A stretch of 64,000 bases of DNA, from NCBI RefSeq assembly GCF_963169125.1, contig NC_084794.1, positions 159,575,858-159,639,857 of the forward strand, written 5' to 3'. A program made the translations under genes and the position numbers. This stretch comes from Humulus lupulus (taxonomy: Eukaryota > Streptophyta > Magnoliopsida > Rosales > Cannabaceae). Under the pieces are notes generated by a model that saw only the letters and a list, made by a program, of their open reading frames with translations, was not told the DNA's origin and ran no database searches. Positions 20,766 to 31,776 of the stretch are shown piece after piece (position 1 is the first letter of the stretch; each line of letters starts with the position of its first letter).

Positions 20766-23196
20766 CGGCATACGCAGAATATTTAAACACGAGTTTACAC
20801 ATTTTTAGCTAAGTTTGAATGGACTAAACAGCCTTGACTAAGCCCTCAACGTGCTCAAAGCTGCTGACTGACCCTATACATTCAAACTTTTACCCTTATT
20901 TAATTTAATCCTCAAAAATACTTAATCCTTAATTACCATTCAAAACATGTGCTTAAAATCCTATTGGTTGATGTCTAAACCTTATAATATACTAATATAA
21001 TCCTTAATATCAGTCACATTAATCAAACCTTAGGTTATACTTAATATTCTTAAACTATAGGTTAAACTTAGAAAATCTATAAGTACTACTATGAGTGTCC
21101 AAATAACTCCCGGTCTGAACCAAAAATCCAAGGTAACAATGATAACACTAAACATACTATAATACTACTAAACAATTAGCTAAGTAAAGTTCTTGGACTC
21201 TACATATGTGTTAGATTTTCCTTGCTGGGCATTAGGCTCATTCCTTTTTGTTTTATGTGCAGGAAAATAAGCTTTAGAGGCGGTAAGATTCGTGACGCTT
21301 GGAGGATGTGTATCGATGATGAACGGAGTCAAGGGTCCGAGCGTTATTCGATTCGAGGATGTAGTCTCATTTTATGTTTTCATGGTTTTATGTGTATTTT
21401 CCGCACCAATTATGTAATGTCTTTTATTTAAAATCATCTTTTGTTTTTAAAGACAATGGGATCCCATATCCTTATTAGAATTTTATTTATTTGTAAGTAA
21501 CTCTTATTTTACAAGTTACTAAATAAAATTGTGGTATTTTCGTAAAAATGTAAGTTTATGTATAGTTTTGTTAATGGTCCAAATAGTCTAGATTAGTGGG
21601 TCATTACACACGCTTAGGCCTTTGGTTCACAATTTACATGGCATAATACCATTCTTTCAGTCATATATATCAGGGAGCCCTTAGTCCCGTTCAAATATTC
21701 ATCCGGGTGTAGTTTTCTTACCTTTGGCTTCTAGATGAACTAGTTACGGGTGATACTCCTTGAGTGCGATCCGATCCCCGAGCCCTAGCTTAGCACCTAG
21801 TCACAACAATGATGAAAGATACCATTAAAAATCTTAAATGAGTTCCTAAACCAAGTTCTAGTCCTCGGAACATTGAACTTCACCAAATATGGTAAAAGAC
21901 TCAACCCCGAGCACCCTAGGTTAAATTCCCAAGCCTAAAATCTCAAAATCCCAAAATCCCTTAAGGGCCCCGGCATGGGCCATCCATGCCACGGCATGGC
22001 CCCAGACAGAACCCTTCATGGGCACAAAAACAGGTAAGGGCCGCGGCATTGCTTGGACCATGCCACGACCCGCCCTCCTTCCTCAGCACAACTCAACTTC
22101 CAAGGGCCGCGACTCACCAAGAACCATGCCGCGGCCCGACCCCTTCGAACCCAGAAAATCCACCATTTTTAACTCCCAAACCTCATGCAAACTCACTCAA
22201 AACCACCCCAAATCCACAACTCAATTATCCAAAGACTTCCCACAAGATTCCAACAACTCAACCCAGCTGAAACCTAAGCTAGAAACCCATCAAAAACTCA
22301 TTTCAATTACTGAAACTTCCTAACTTAAAAACACAAAACCCAGCCACGGAAACTCTAAAATTCAACCATCAAACTTTGAATTGAACCTTACCTCAGTTGT
22401 AGAATTGTTCCTCAAAGAGTTCCCTGACCTATCTTCAAAGTTTTAGCCTCAAATTCCACCTTAAATGCCAAAACCACAAATATTCAAAACCCAGCCATTT
22501 TCTCAAAATTCCTAACCACAGAAACGATAATTCATTGCTTACCTTAGCTCTGTTTTAGTTCTTGATTGGTTCTTGAGCTAGACCTCTAATTCATCCCTTC
22601 AATTTCCCCAAGCTTCAGCTGATTTCCCTTGAAATTTCAGTAGTTTTTTCTTCCTTAAGAGAGAGAAGAGAGAAAAGCTGAGAATGAGTTGGTTCTAACT
22701 TTGTGTCTACTATTTTCTAAAATCCTCCCAAGTCTATCCTTAGGTTATTAGACTAATCCCAAAACACGGGGTGTCGGAAACGTCCCCGAGGGCAAAACGG
22801 TAAAATCCCCCAATAATCCCGCCTAGACATCCTAACCTCAAATATATCTCCAATTATTTATTTTCATCACCCGATAGTCTAAATCACTACCCGATACCTA
22901 AAATACTCCTTGACTTGTCCAAAGTCAATTATAATGCCCCGTTGTGACTTTTCCCGCTATCTAGCCCTAGGATCGCCTCGAGTCGCCGGCTGCTGATTTA
23001 TCCACATAATAATGTGGTTCTCACACATATCTCATACAGATATATCATATCATCAATTATCATATAATATCATTTAAGCACTATTAATCACGTAATATCA
23101 CATTCAAATAAATATTATTCACTTTAATCCCATTTAGGCCCTCCCGGCACACTATTCAAGGCTCCTAAGCCTTATTATCGATTTTGGGTCGTTACA

Positions 23197-25016
23197 GAAT
23201 CGGACATAATAAAATCAAACAAGCAGTGTGACGGGGATCAACTGTCTAAGATATGGCAGATATCTATCGGTCATATTTTCTGAATCAACACCTACTAGAC
23301 TAATGTCTATGTAAACTTTCCACGGCAGTGTATACATGTGCATGTGTCTCTACACCAACGTACATTACACTAGTTGTTTCATGTTGTAGCCACACAATAG
23401 AAGTTGACTTACTTGGAGTCCTTAGCTTTTAGCGAGATTTCACCCTCCAACGTATACTCCAGTTCTGCTTAGCCAATATTGTAATTATCCATACAGTATA
23501 CTCGTATTAATTATGGCACTTCATAATTCTTTATTATTATTTTGGGCAGTTTGGTCATTTTCAAGATCATTTGTAAGGATTAAAGATCCTTATTTGGTTT
23601 TAAACCCATTAAAGAAATTCGTACGCAAAAATTTGAGATTAAACCCTAAGTCTTGAGGAGACCTATCCTATGGTCTCGATACCTAGGCTCGGATATCGTA
23701 ATAGCATTTTCCATAATCCACTAAAAATCTTATTCTTTAAAAATTCCACTATTAACCCGTGCTTTCAACAAGTCGATTAAATGTATAAAGATTTTAGCCA
23801 GTATTATATTCGGAAAATACTAATTAAATTCCTCACTTATTTTTCAAGAAAAATAATCTCTTAGTTTTTCTTTTATTTTTCTTAAGGTTTTAATCTTTAA
23901 AATTCCTTTTAAGAAAATAGCCTAATAATCTTAACTTAATTAGGAAAAATCGTTAATAATTTCTTATCTTAACTAGTTAATTCTTCAAAGTCAATTAATC
24001 AAGTTTACTTACTAGGAAAATAATTTACTTATTATTGTCTCAAAATATAGGGTTTTAAACCCTCTTTTAATTTATTAGCTTAATAAATTAACTCTTTTAT
24101 TTTTAGAAAGAATAATTTTTTTAATAAAAATAATTCTCACTAATCTCAAAGTGGTATTTTAGGTCAAAACGTTTTTAAGACTTACCAAGTTTTTATCTTG
24201 CAATATGCACAAATGTACTTTTATCTTAAGTTCCAAAAATCCCATTTTTGCACTAAGTATGAAAAGTGAAAACCTCATTTTTCACATTTTTAACTACATA
24301 CTTTGTTAGGTCATAACTTGAAATTTACTTACCCAATTGTTACCAAAATTTCCCAATTGTTATGTATGCATGTTCTATATGATTGTACGAAAATTAGAGT
24401 GTTGTTAGCGTACTAAAACGCGACACAACAAAAGAGTTACTAAGGTATGGCCAACTCATAGGGTGGACGCGCCAAGAGGCCTAATGGGCAAGAGAGGAAG
24501 ATTTACTGGGTTATACTTTCTTGGTTATCTCATAGAAATGTTACTTTATTTGTTTTATGATGGATTTAAGATAAAGTATACATTATTATGAAATAATTAT
24601 ATTATGTCATTTTAAGTTAATTACGTTGAGGATAACTTTGTATTGTGCTTATTTGAGTAATTGTTCTTGTTTGTACTTCCTTACTGGGCTTTTAGCTCAC
24701 CCCCTTACTTTCCCCTTTCAGGTAGACAATATGATTTATGTCTTGCATGCATGGTGATCTGGGGAGTTCCATAGTCAAGTGTTTATGTTGTGGGGGATCT
24801 ATGAGTGAAAATAGTTTAGGTGCAAATAGACATATTATGAGTTTTATCATGTTTTATTAAACTTTTTGTGGCACTTTTGTTATTTTCTTTTACGAATTGC
24901 ATAAAAGACATTACATTTTTCTTTAATAAGGCCCACTAAAATTTTGGATAATTGTTGGCATTTTTCTTAATAAGCATAAATAGATTTGCGAATGATAGTA
25001 AGATAGGGTGTTTACA
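23197..25016 (+). mobile_element. Flank and 5' LTR of old element E, left boundary not resolved
   Basis: The right edge is clear: TGTTTACA ends at 25016 and is followed by a primer-binding site. The module CTTACTGGGCTTTTAGCTCAC with a polypyrimidine-CAG at about 24680-24722 matches the corresponding part of the A and D LTRs, so at least about 24,650-25,016 is LTR. A TG start is not obvious in 23197-24650, which is AT-rich and non-coding. The D element has inserted at its left end, so the start may lie beyond it. No gene is seen here. Confidence 0.65.
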
Positions 25017-25018
25017 AA

Positions 25019-25030
25019 TGGTATCAGAGA
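25019..25030 (+). other. Primer-binding site of element E
   Basis: TGGTATCAGAGA lies two bases after the LTR end at 25016 and is complementary to initiator tRNA-Met. Confidence 0.85.
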
Positions 25031-25263
25031 ACAGTCGTTCATTTTCAAGGAACCCCTCCGCATACATACTAAAGACTAGGAAAACCTCAACTCACTGTGT
25101 CATAAGTATATTTTCTACTTGTTTATTTGTTTTTTGCTCTTAAGTTTAATACTATGGTTGCAGATTACACATTATGCCTCCAATAATTAAGACCTTATGT
25201 GATAAGTAATTATGCAAAAAATTTCCTCTTATGATGGTTTCTTTTGTGCCCTAGAACATCAAC
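25031..25263 (+). other. Element E leader
   Basis: This short non-coding stretch lies between primer-binding site and gag. Nothing recognised. Confidence 0.6.
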
Positions 25264-26635
25264 ATGTCTACTAGAGGAACTACGCAAGGGAGAGGCACTA
25301 GGGATTGCAGAGGAAGGGGCAGAGGTTGTGGAAGAGGCGCCCCTGCTAACCTAAATGCATCAGAGATCCCTGGCATGGAAGTGCCTCCAGTACAACCAGC
25401 AGCCCCCACTACACAACTATTTGACTTTGCTGCAGAAGTAGCAAGACTAAAAGAACAGTTAAAGCAGAGGGAGGAGGAGCTACCCCAAGCCCAGCAAGCA
25501 CCTCCAACCCAGCAAGTACCGTTGGCACAACCTGAGCCTCCAGTACAACAAGCGCCCCTAGTGCCCCCACAAGCACCAATGGGCTATGGATTTGAGCCAG
25601 TATATGAGTGCTTTAGGAAAAAATCTTACCCAAATTTTGAAGGAATGCCCAATCCCATGATAGCCGAGGATTGGATGAGGTCGGTTGAGGCCATTTTTGA
25701 TCATATAGAGCTAAACAATTAGCAGAGAGTTGTGATGCCTACTTACTAAAGATGGATGCCATGTTGGGACGTGGTAAAACAAACAAGATCTCTAGACACC
25801 ATGACATAGGAAGACTTTGTTCAAGCCTTTAATAATAAATACTACAGTGCTAGAAACGAGAGTTGACAAGTTTGTGACACTAACACAAGGAAATCTTTCA
25901 GTCATAGAATATGCTCATAAATTTGACAGATTTGCAAGGTTCACTCCCAAGATAGTCCCCACAGAGACCATAAGGGTTCACATGTTTATAAGGGGGCTAA
26001 AGCCTATGATTGCCAGAGGCGTCAAAATGACCAGTACAGAGCTGGTTAGCTATGATGAGATTTTAGACAAGGCCCTATATGCTGAATATATGGAAGACCA
26101 TATATGGCAATACAGTGATGCAAGGAGGGAGGCCAACCAGAACAAGGCCTTACAAGAGAGCAATAAGAGGAATATCCAAGAGGGTTAGAACAGTGGCATT
26201 GACAAGAGGCCTAAATCCACAACTCCACATGGTAATAACCACAACAACCATAACAACCACAATAGCCACAACAACAGTCATAACTGCAGGAACCACCAGA
26301 ACTAAAGAATCGAGTAGCCCAACTGTCCTAAGTGCTCACACAAACATTTAGGAAAATTCTAGGCAAGCTCAAACAAATGCTACAAGTGTGGTCAAGCATG
26401 CCATTTGAAGAAAGATGTTTCACAGTGAAAGGCAGGAGCTGGACAAGGGAGCAATTGCAATCTAGTTCCAATAAGAGTCTCTTCTTTGACCCCGAGAGAG
26501 GCAGCCAATAGGAGCACGCTTGTCACAGGTCAGCTTTCTATTTCTTGTATTATGTGTAGAGTCCACATTGATTTTGGAGCGGCTCATTCTTATGTTACTT
26601 TAAATGTAATTGATAAATTGGGGATTACCTTATGA
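25264..26635 (+). pseudogene. gag: Element E gag and start of protease, decayed
   Basis: It starts at Met 25264 with an Arg/Gly-rich N-terminus (RGRGRGCGRG) not seen in the other families, then a Gln/Pro-rich stretch and the gag core (FEPVYECFRKKSYPNFEGM, then NKYYSARN, VIEYAHKFDRFARF, IRGLKPMIARGV). A zinc knuckle of CYKCGQACHLKKD type lies at about 26380-26420, but its last Cys is replaced. A protease motif follows in DFGAAHSYV near 26575, where active elements have DSGA. At least three stops or frameshifts break the frame (for example at 25722 and 26188). It is cut at about 26636 by a D3 LTR. Tekay-like by gag core, with low certainty. Confidence 0.82.
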
Positions 26636-27896
26636 ACTATGGACCTAGTTTGGAAAATATGTAGAAAACCCAGGGATTTTTGGGTTCTTGGGGGTGCGCC
26701 GTGACCCAATTCATGGGCTCCGTGGCTCGCATTTTCTAGTGGACCTGGGGGGGGGGGGGCGGCTGCTGACTTGCGGGTGCGTCGCAGCCCTAAAAGGCAA
26801 GTAATGGCCCGCCTCCCCCCTGGAGTGAGAGGTTGGCGCCTCTGACTTAAGGCGCGTCGCGACCCTTAGGGCCAAGTCGCGGCCGCCTAGACAGTCATAG
26901 CCAAGGTTGGTTTTTTGGCTCAGGGGTTTAAACCAAAGTGCTCGGGATGAATTCTACTATCAGGTTTAGTAGAATTCCAGGTCCCGGAGAATAGTATTTG
27001 TTTCCAAAGCATTTAATTGAATTATATTTTGATAGTTATACATTGTCGTTTGTGACTAGGGTTACCGTTAAGGCTTGGGATTGAGGTTCGTGCTCGGGAC
27101 CGGTTCACATCCTCCGCTCAGGACTCAAGGTAAACAAACTGCACCCAAGTTGTAAATGGGATTGAGATTCCTGTAAATGAACATATGTGTTATGTAACTT
27201 GTATATCTGTTATGTGTGATGTGAAAATATGACCTAAGGGAGACAGAGCTGATGTTGAGCATACTGAACGCAACTTGGCCTAAGCGAGTTGAGATCAACT
27301 AAATAACCAGAGGGCTTGGCCTAAGGGCGCTGACCCCTATTTAACTATATTAAGGTTGATTTATATGTTTGGATTGAACTATTATCCCTACCTAGTTTAG
27401 CACTTGTATTCTGTTGTTAATTGAACTGATTGATCTAAAATTTGTTATGTGTATTCTGTTATTGTCTATGCTTGTTGATTATGGTTTTCTTGCTGAGCCT
27501 TGGCTCACGGGTGCTATGTGGTGTAGGTAAAGGCAAGGGAAAGATGGACCAACCATGAGTTGGAGAGCTTTGGGGGCAGAGTATACATCGGCAACTGCTC
27601 GACCGCCACGTCCGAGGGAATTACTGGGACTAGAGCTCAAACTTGTATTTTGCCATTTAGACTGGCTACTGTTGTATTAACTTTTGAGGGTTGTATCTGC
27701 TATGTAAATCTTATTTTTGGGATCCCATGTATCAAACCCTTATTTTAATGAAAATCGACCATTTTAGGATCAAAATCTTTTAACCCTAACCTGTTACTTG
27801 ACTTAGAAACACATTTATGTTCAAACGACTTAATTAGAGAGTCTTGCACTATTCTAAATACAAAGTGTAATGATATTGGTTATCCAGGGCGTTACA
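26636..27896 (+). mobile_element. D3 LTR, 3' half (plus orientation)
   Basis: It ends TATCCAGGGCGTTACA at 27896. From about 26660 it matches, in reverse, the D3 LTR at 28289-29423: GTAGAAAACCCAGGG, GC-rich GGTGCGYCGYGACCC motifs, and the module GCTGAGCCTTGGCTCACGG with GTGTAGGTAAAGGCAAGG. The 5' half of the LTR is missing, and no TSD can be identified (right flank CATAT). A run of G occurs at about 26748-26758. Confidence 0.8.
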
Positions 27897-28288
27897 CATA
27901 TAGTGTCAAAAGTTGGAATAGTATTGGACCCAACTAAGATTGAGGCCATAAGGGACTGGCCCCAACCCAAGAATGCCTTTGAGGTCCGAAGTTTTTTAGG
28001 ACTAGCGAGTTACTACTGGAAGTTTATTGAGGGTATTTCCAAGATTGCATCACCCTTGACCAATCTGACCCGCAAGCACTAGAAGTTCACCTGGACAGAG
28101 AAATGTGAAGAGAGTTTCAACATATGAAGGATAAATTGATCTCTGCACCTATCCTTTATGTTCCCACTGAAGAGGGAAAAATCATGGTGTATTGTGACGC
28201 TCCCAAGAATGGCTTGGGATGCGTGCCGAGGGAAAATAGAAAGGTAGTGGCTTATGCCTCGAGATAGCTTAAGGATGATGAACCGAGG
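27897..28288 (+). pseudogene. pol: Element E pol fragment, end of RT to RNase H
   Basis: The translation shows [20 protein letters not shown], then [19 protein letters not shown] and NLTRKH, a stop, then KFTWTEKCEESF, LISAPILYVPTEEGK and VYCDAPKNGLGCV, and ends in YASR, stop, LKDDEPR. This is the RT thumb/connection and the start of RNase H of a Tekay-type element. It is in line with E gag on the same strand. It is interrupted on both sides by D3 LTRs in opposite orientations. Confidence 0.85.
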
Positions 28289-31200
28289 TGTAATGCCCTG
28301 GGTAACTAAGACTGTTAACATTCATTAAGATAAAAGTTTGATACACGGGATCCCAAAAATAAGGTTTACATGGCGGAAACTACCCTCAAAGTTAGTACAA
28401 CAAAAGGCAGTCTAAATGGGAAAATACAGTTTTGAGCTCTAGTTCCTGTAATTCCCTAGACCATGGCAGTCGAGTAGTTGGCGATGTACACTCCGCCCCC
28501 AAAGCTCTCCAACTCATGGTTGGTCCAGCCTTCCCTTTCCTTTGCCTGCACCACGTAGCACCCGTGAGCCAAGGCTCAACAAGAAAACCATAATCAACAA
28601 ACATAGACAACAACAAGTGTATATAACAAACTTTTAGTCCAATCATCTTAATAAATCAGCAGATTACAAGTATTAAGCTAGGCAACGAAAAACATATACT
28701 TTCAAACGTACAACTCAATCTTTAATACAAACATTTAGGTGTCAGCACCCTAGGCCGAGCCTTCTGGTTATTTATCTGATCCTGACTCACTTAGGCTGAG
28801 CTGCTTTCAATATGCGTATCATCAGCCCCAACTCCCTTAGGCCGTAATTTCACATTACACATAACATATATATAATTCACAGAACACATAGGTTCAATTA
28901 CAGGGAATCTTAGTCCCATTCACAACCACTTGGGTGCAGTTTTCTTACCTCGAATCCCGAGTGTAGGATAAAGAGCGGTCCCAAGCACGATCCTCAGTCC
29001 TGAGCCTTAAAGGTAACCCTAGTCACAAGGAACAATGGATAACTATCAAATTATAATCCAATTAAATGTTTTGGAAACAAATACTAGTCTCTGGGACCTC
29101 GAATTCTACTATACTGGGTAGTAGAATTCATCTTGAGCACTTAGGTTTAAATCCCCGAGCCTCCTCGAGCCTAGAAACCAACCTAGGCTATGGCTGCCTA
29201 GGCGGGCCGCGACCTGGCCCTAAGGTTCGCAGCGCGCCTCAAGTCAAAGGTGCCAGCCTCATGCTCCAAAAGGGAGGCGGGCCGCAAATTTCCCTCTATG
29301 GTCGTGGCACGCCCACAAGTCAGCAGCCCCCTAGGACCTTCTGGGGCACACGGGCCGCGACACCCATGAAGGGTTGCGGCGCGCCCCCGCGAACCCAGAA
29401 ATCCCTGGGTTTCCAGCATTTTTTGTAACGCCCTGGATAGCCAAGACCGTTACACTGTGTGTTTATAAAAGTGCTAGACTTGCTAATCAAGTCATTTAAT
29501 TAAAACGTGTTACTGAAACTATAGTGGAACTAGGGTTAAAATATTTTGGTCTTAAAAGTCGCATTTCTTATAAACAAACACTTTCTGTTTACATGGGATC
29601 CCAAAAATAATAGGACTAAAACCATTTACAAAAGATTCGGGATTTAAATACAGTACTAGCCATACTAAGGCAAAATAAACAGTTAAGCAATCCTTAACCT
29701 GATCCATTCCTTGGTCATGGCGACCGAACAGCTGACTATGTACATTCAGCCCCGCAACTCTCCATCTCAGGATTGGTCCAACTTGCCTTTGCCTTTACCT
29801 GCACCACGTAGCACCCGTGAGCCAAGGCCCAGCAAGAAAACACAACAACAGAGCATAAACAATCAATAGACAATCCAATATCTCATATCACATAAGCATG
29901 TTCTCAACCTTATAAGCATTCATGATAATCAAGTATTTAGCATACTAAACATATCAACTCATATCAATCACCAATTTACAAATGATAACTAGGGTTAGCG
30001 CCCTTAGGCCGCACCCTCTGTTTATCCCACTAACTCTGGCCCGCTTAAACCGAGCTCAGTGAATATAAAGCTGCCCTTGGCGATTTATCTCATGTCCCAT
30101 GGCATAATACCATCTATGACATTATACAGATATCGGGAGCACTTAGTCCCATCACAAACATATAACCGGGTGCAGTTTTCTTACCTTTAAATTTGCTAGC
30201 TTTGTTCACTTGATCCTTGAGCACGATCCCCCTTGAGCCCTAGCGCGCACCTAGTCACAACCATAGGTCAAAATCATCACCAAACCTCAAGTCCAAAACC
30301 TAACCTCGGGACCAATCCTGAGCCCTCGGGAAGCCCCAATTCCACCAAATAGGATGGTGGAATCGAACCCCGAACCCTCGGGCAAAAACCCTTGAAAATA
30401 ACTCAAAAACCCCTTTCTGGAAGCAGGGTAGCGCTACAACGCTCTTTGGAGGGCGCTACAGCGCTACAAGCAGAACTCAAAAACCCCCAGACAACCTAGC
30501 CTAGCGCTACAGCACCCAAAGGCTAGTGCTGTAGCAAAACTTTTCCAATCTTCAACCAAACTTAAAAACAAACTTATCAACATACTCAACTCATCCCAAG
30601 CATCCCCAAAACACAAAACCCAATCACATGCACCCCTAATCCCAAAATTCACCATGGTTGAACCTCAAACTCAGAAACTTCAGCACAACAATCAAAACCT
30701 CAGAATTTAGAGCTTAGAACTTCATACCTTCAATGGGGATTCGACCTTAAGTCAGCCTATACACCTCCTTGGCTTACTCCTCCTCAAACCCTTGGCTTGA
30801 ATTCCCTAGAATTCCCATCAAATCCAGCTTAAACACCTTAGTTCAATACCAAAACCAGAAACTGAAGAAACTTCAAAGTCTTACCTCAACAGAATGGTTT
30901 GTTCTTGCTAAACCCTTGCCAATTCTTCAAGCCAGACCAAGAACTCTAGCCTCAAGCTTTACTCTGGCTTCCCCTGAGTTTCTGCTCCAAAATACCTCAA
31001 GAATTGATGGAGATATACCTAAACCGACCTTGGAAATGGCCTGCTCCTCTTTCCCTTTTCTTTCCCTTCTTTCTTTCCTTTCTTTTCTTTCTTCAGACTT
31101 CTATTTCTTTCTACAAACTCCACTAAGTATAAAGCCTCATTTATGCATATCCTCTATAAGCCCAAATGACCACAATAGCCTCCCCTTTAATTCTAACTCC

Positions 31201-31776
31201 TTTAATCCACCTAGGGGTATTTTGGTCATTTCACCCAATTCCCGCTAATTCCTCGAGTGTCTCTATTATTTTCCACTTACTTCCCGATACCTAATTAATC
31301 ACCAATTATATTCCTCAATATCAAAATAGACCCCAATATACTCTCTAAATTCCCATTTATGCCCCCAGGCTCACCTCGAGGGTATAAATCCCCGCCACGA
31401 CTTTTTCGCTAATCTGCTCACTAGGATCGTCTCGAATCACAGATCACAAATATATCCACATAATAATGTGGTCTCAACAATTATCACATGTATATACAGT
31501 TATGCCCTCAACGGGCCAAAATTACAATTATGCCCTTTCTAACCTAATCAGGGCCTACATGCATACTAATTCACATAGTCATGCATCTCAGATATTCAAA
31601 TAGTCATATAGCATATTTTTAATCATTAAATAACATATATTCCAATTATGCCCTCCCGGCACACTAATCAAGGCCCTTAAGCCTCATTAGTAAATTTGGG
31701 TCGTTACATTTTTTCCCAACTCTCAACCCCAAAATCCAACCTTAATATACACCCCAGTCAAAACAAGGTTCAGAAT
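28289..31776 (-). mobile_element. D3 LTR, minus orientation, split by a D2 solo LTR and truncated
   Basis: It starts TGTAATGCCCTGGG at 28289. The pieces are 28289-29423 and 31714-31776. It contains the module at about 28540-28590 (reverse of CTTGTTGAGCCTTGGCTCACGG) and GC-rich GGGCCGCGACC/GGCGCGCC motifs at 29200-29400. Its right end is cut off where the C element begins. It faces the D3 LTR at 26636-27896 with only 392 bp between, forming a long inverted repeat. Confidence 0.82.
29424..31708 (-). mobile_element. Solo LTR, D2 type (TSD TTTTT)
   Basis: It is a 2,285-bp LTR from TGTAACGCCCTGG to TTGGGTCGTTACA. The flanks are TTTTT on both sides (29419-29423 and 31709-31713), a weak TSD by composition, but the host D3 LTR continues across it. 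The left third has the D module. The centre, at about 30430-30535, has a cluster of TAGCGCTACA and GCGCTACAGCGC palindromes where the D LTR has CCGCGGC motifs. Open frames inside it (for example 30769-31248) show no known domain, and I read them as chance. Confidence 0.9.

Larger units (their letters stand above)
11562..21204 (-). mobile_element. Full-length family A retrotransposon, Tekay/Del-like chromovirus (TSD TATGT)
   Basis: The element is 9,643 bp on the minus strand, with LTRs at 11562-13472 and 19295-21204, a primer-binding site, a 162-codon extra ORF, gag-pol, a chromodomain and a polypurine tract. The exact target duplication TATGT is at 11557-11561 and 21205-21209. Reading the two LTRs side by side I find two substitutions (A/T at about 12226 against 19956; G/A in the AGGGGACTGAG stretch) and one extra C in the run at about 12921, so insertion is recent. 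The gag-pol frame has one in-frame stop at 14631-14633. It sits inside A LTR number 1 in opposite orientation. Lineage assignment rests on the chromodomain and pol motifs, judged by eye. Confidence 0.96.
19295..21204 (-). mobile_element. 5' LTR of the full-length A element
   Basis: It is 1,910 bp from TGTAATGACCC to CTTGGACTCTACA. As the 5' LTR it should carry the element's promoter. It holds a TATA box at about 20450-20462, the palindrome cluster at 20640-20765 upstream of it, and the CTTGCTGGGCATTAGGCTCA module at about 19660-19680 near the R/U5 end. Confidence 0.96.
3671..21608 (+). mobile_element. Solo LTR, family A number 1, with nested insertions (TSD CACGC)
   Basis: Four pieces make up one A LTR: 3671-4029, 9756-10381, 11061-11561 and 21210-21608, about 1.89 kb together. 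It starts TGTAGAGTCCAAG and ends GGGTCATTACA. The target duplication CACGC is exact at 3666-3670 and 21609-21613 in the host D LTR. The interruptions are a second A LTR (4030-9750), a B solo LTR (10382-11055) and a full-length A element (11562-21204). It has no A internal region of its own, so it was already a solo LTR. Confidence 0.93.
2947..23196 (-). mobile_element. 5' LTR of a family D element, split by nested insertions
   Basis: The LTR occupies 2947-3670 and 21614-23196, about 2.3 kb when the nested insertion is set aside. It runs from TGTAATGCCCTGG to GGGTCGTTACA and has the same outline as the D LTR at 42594-44862 in reverse. A solo A LTR and everything inside it (3671-21608) interrupt it with TSD CACGC. 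The right part holds a GC-rich cluster of CCGCGGC and GGCATGG motifs at about 21965-22140. The element continues to the left, beyond the window. The 5-bp flank at its right edge is GAATC (23197-23201). Confidence 0.9.

Noticed and set aside
23197..24650. A host gene or promoter in the only longer stretch without clear transposon proteins.
   Set aside because: There is no sustained reading frame on either strand and no recognisable domain. Its place before the E LTR end suggests LTR or old flank.
30769..31248. A 159-codon ORF in the D2 LTR.
   Set aside because: It has a Ser/Pro/Phe-rich low-complexity translation, no match to any family I know, and the other D2 copy does not cover it. Chance is the better explanation.
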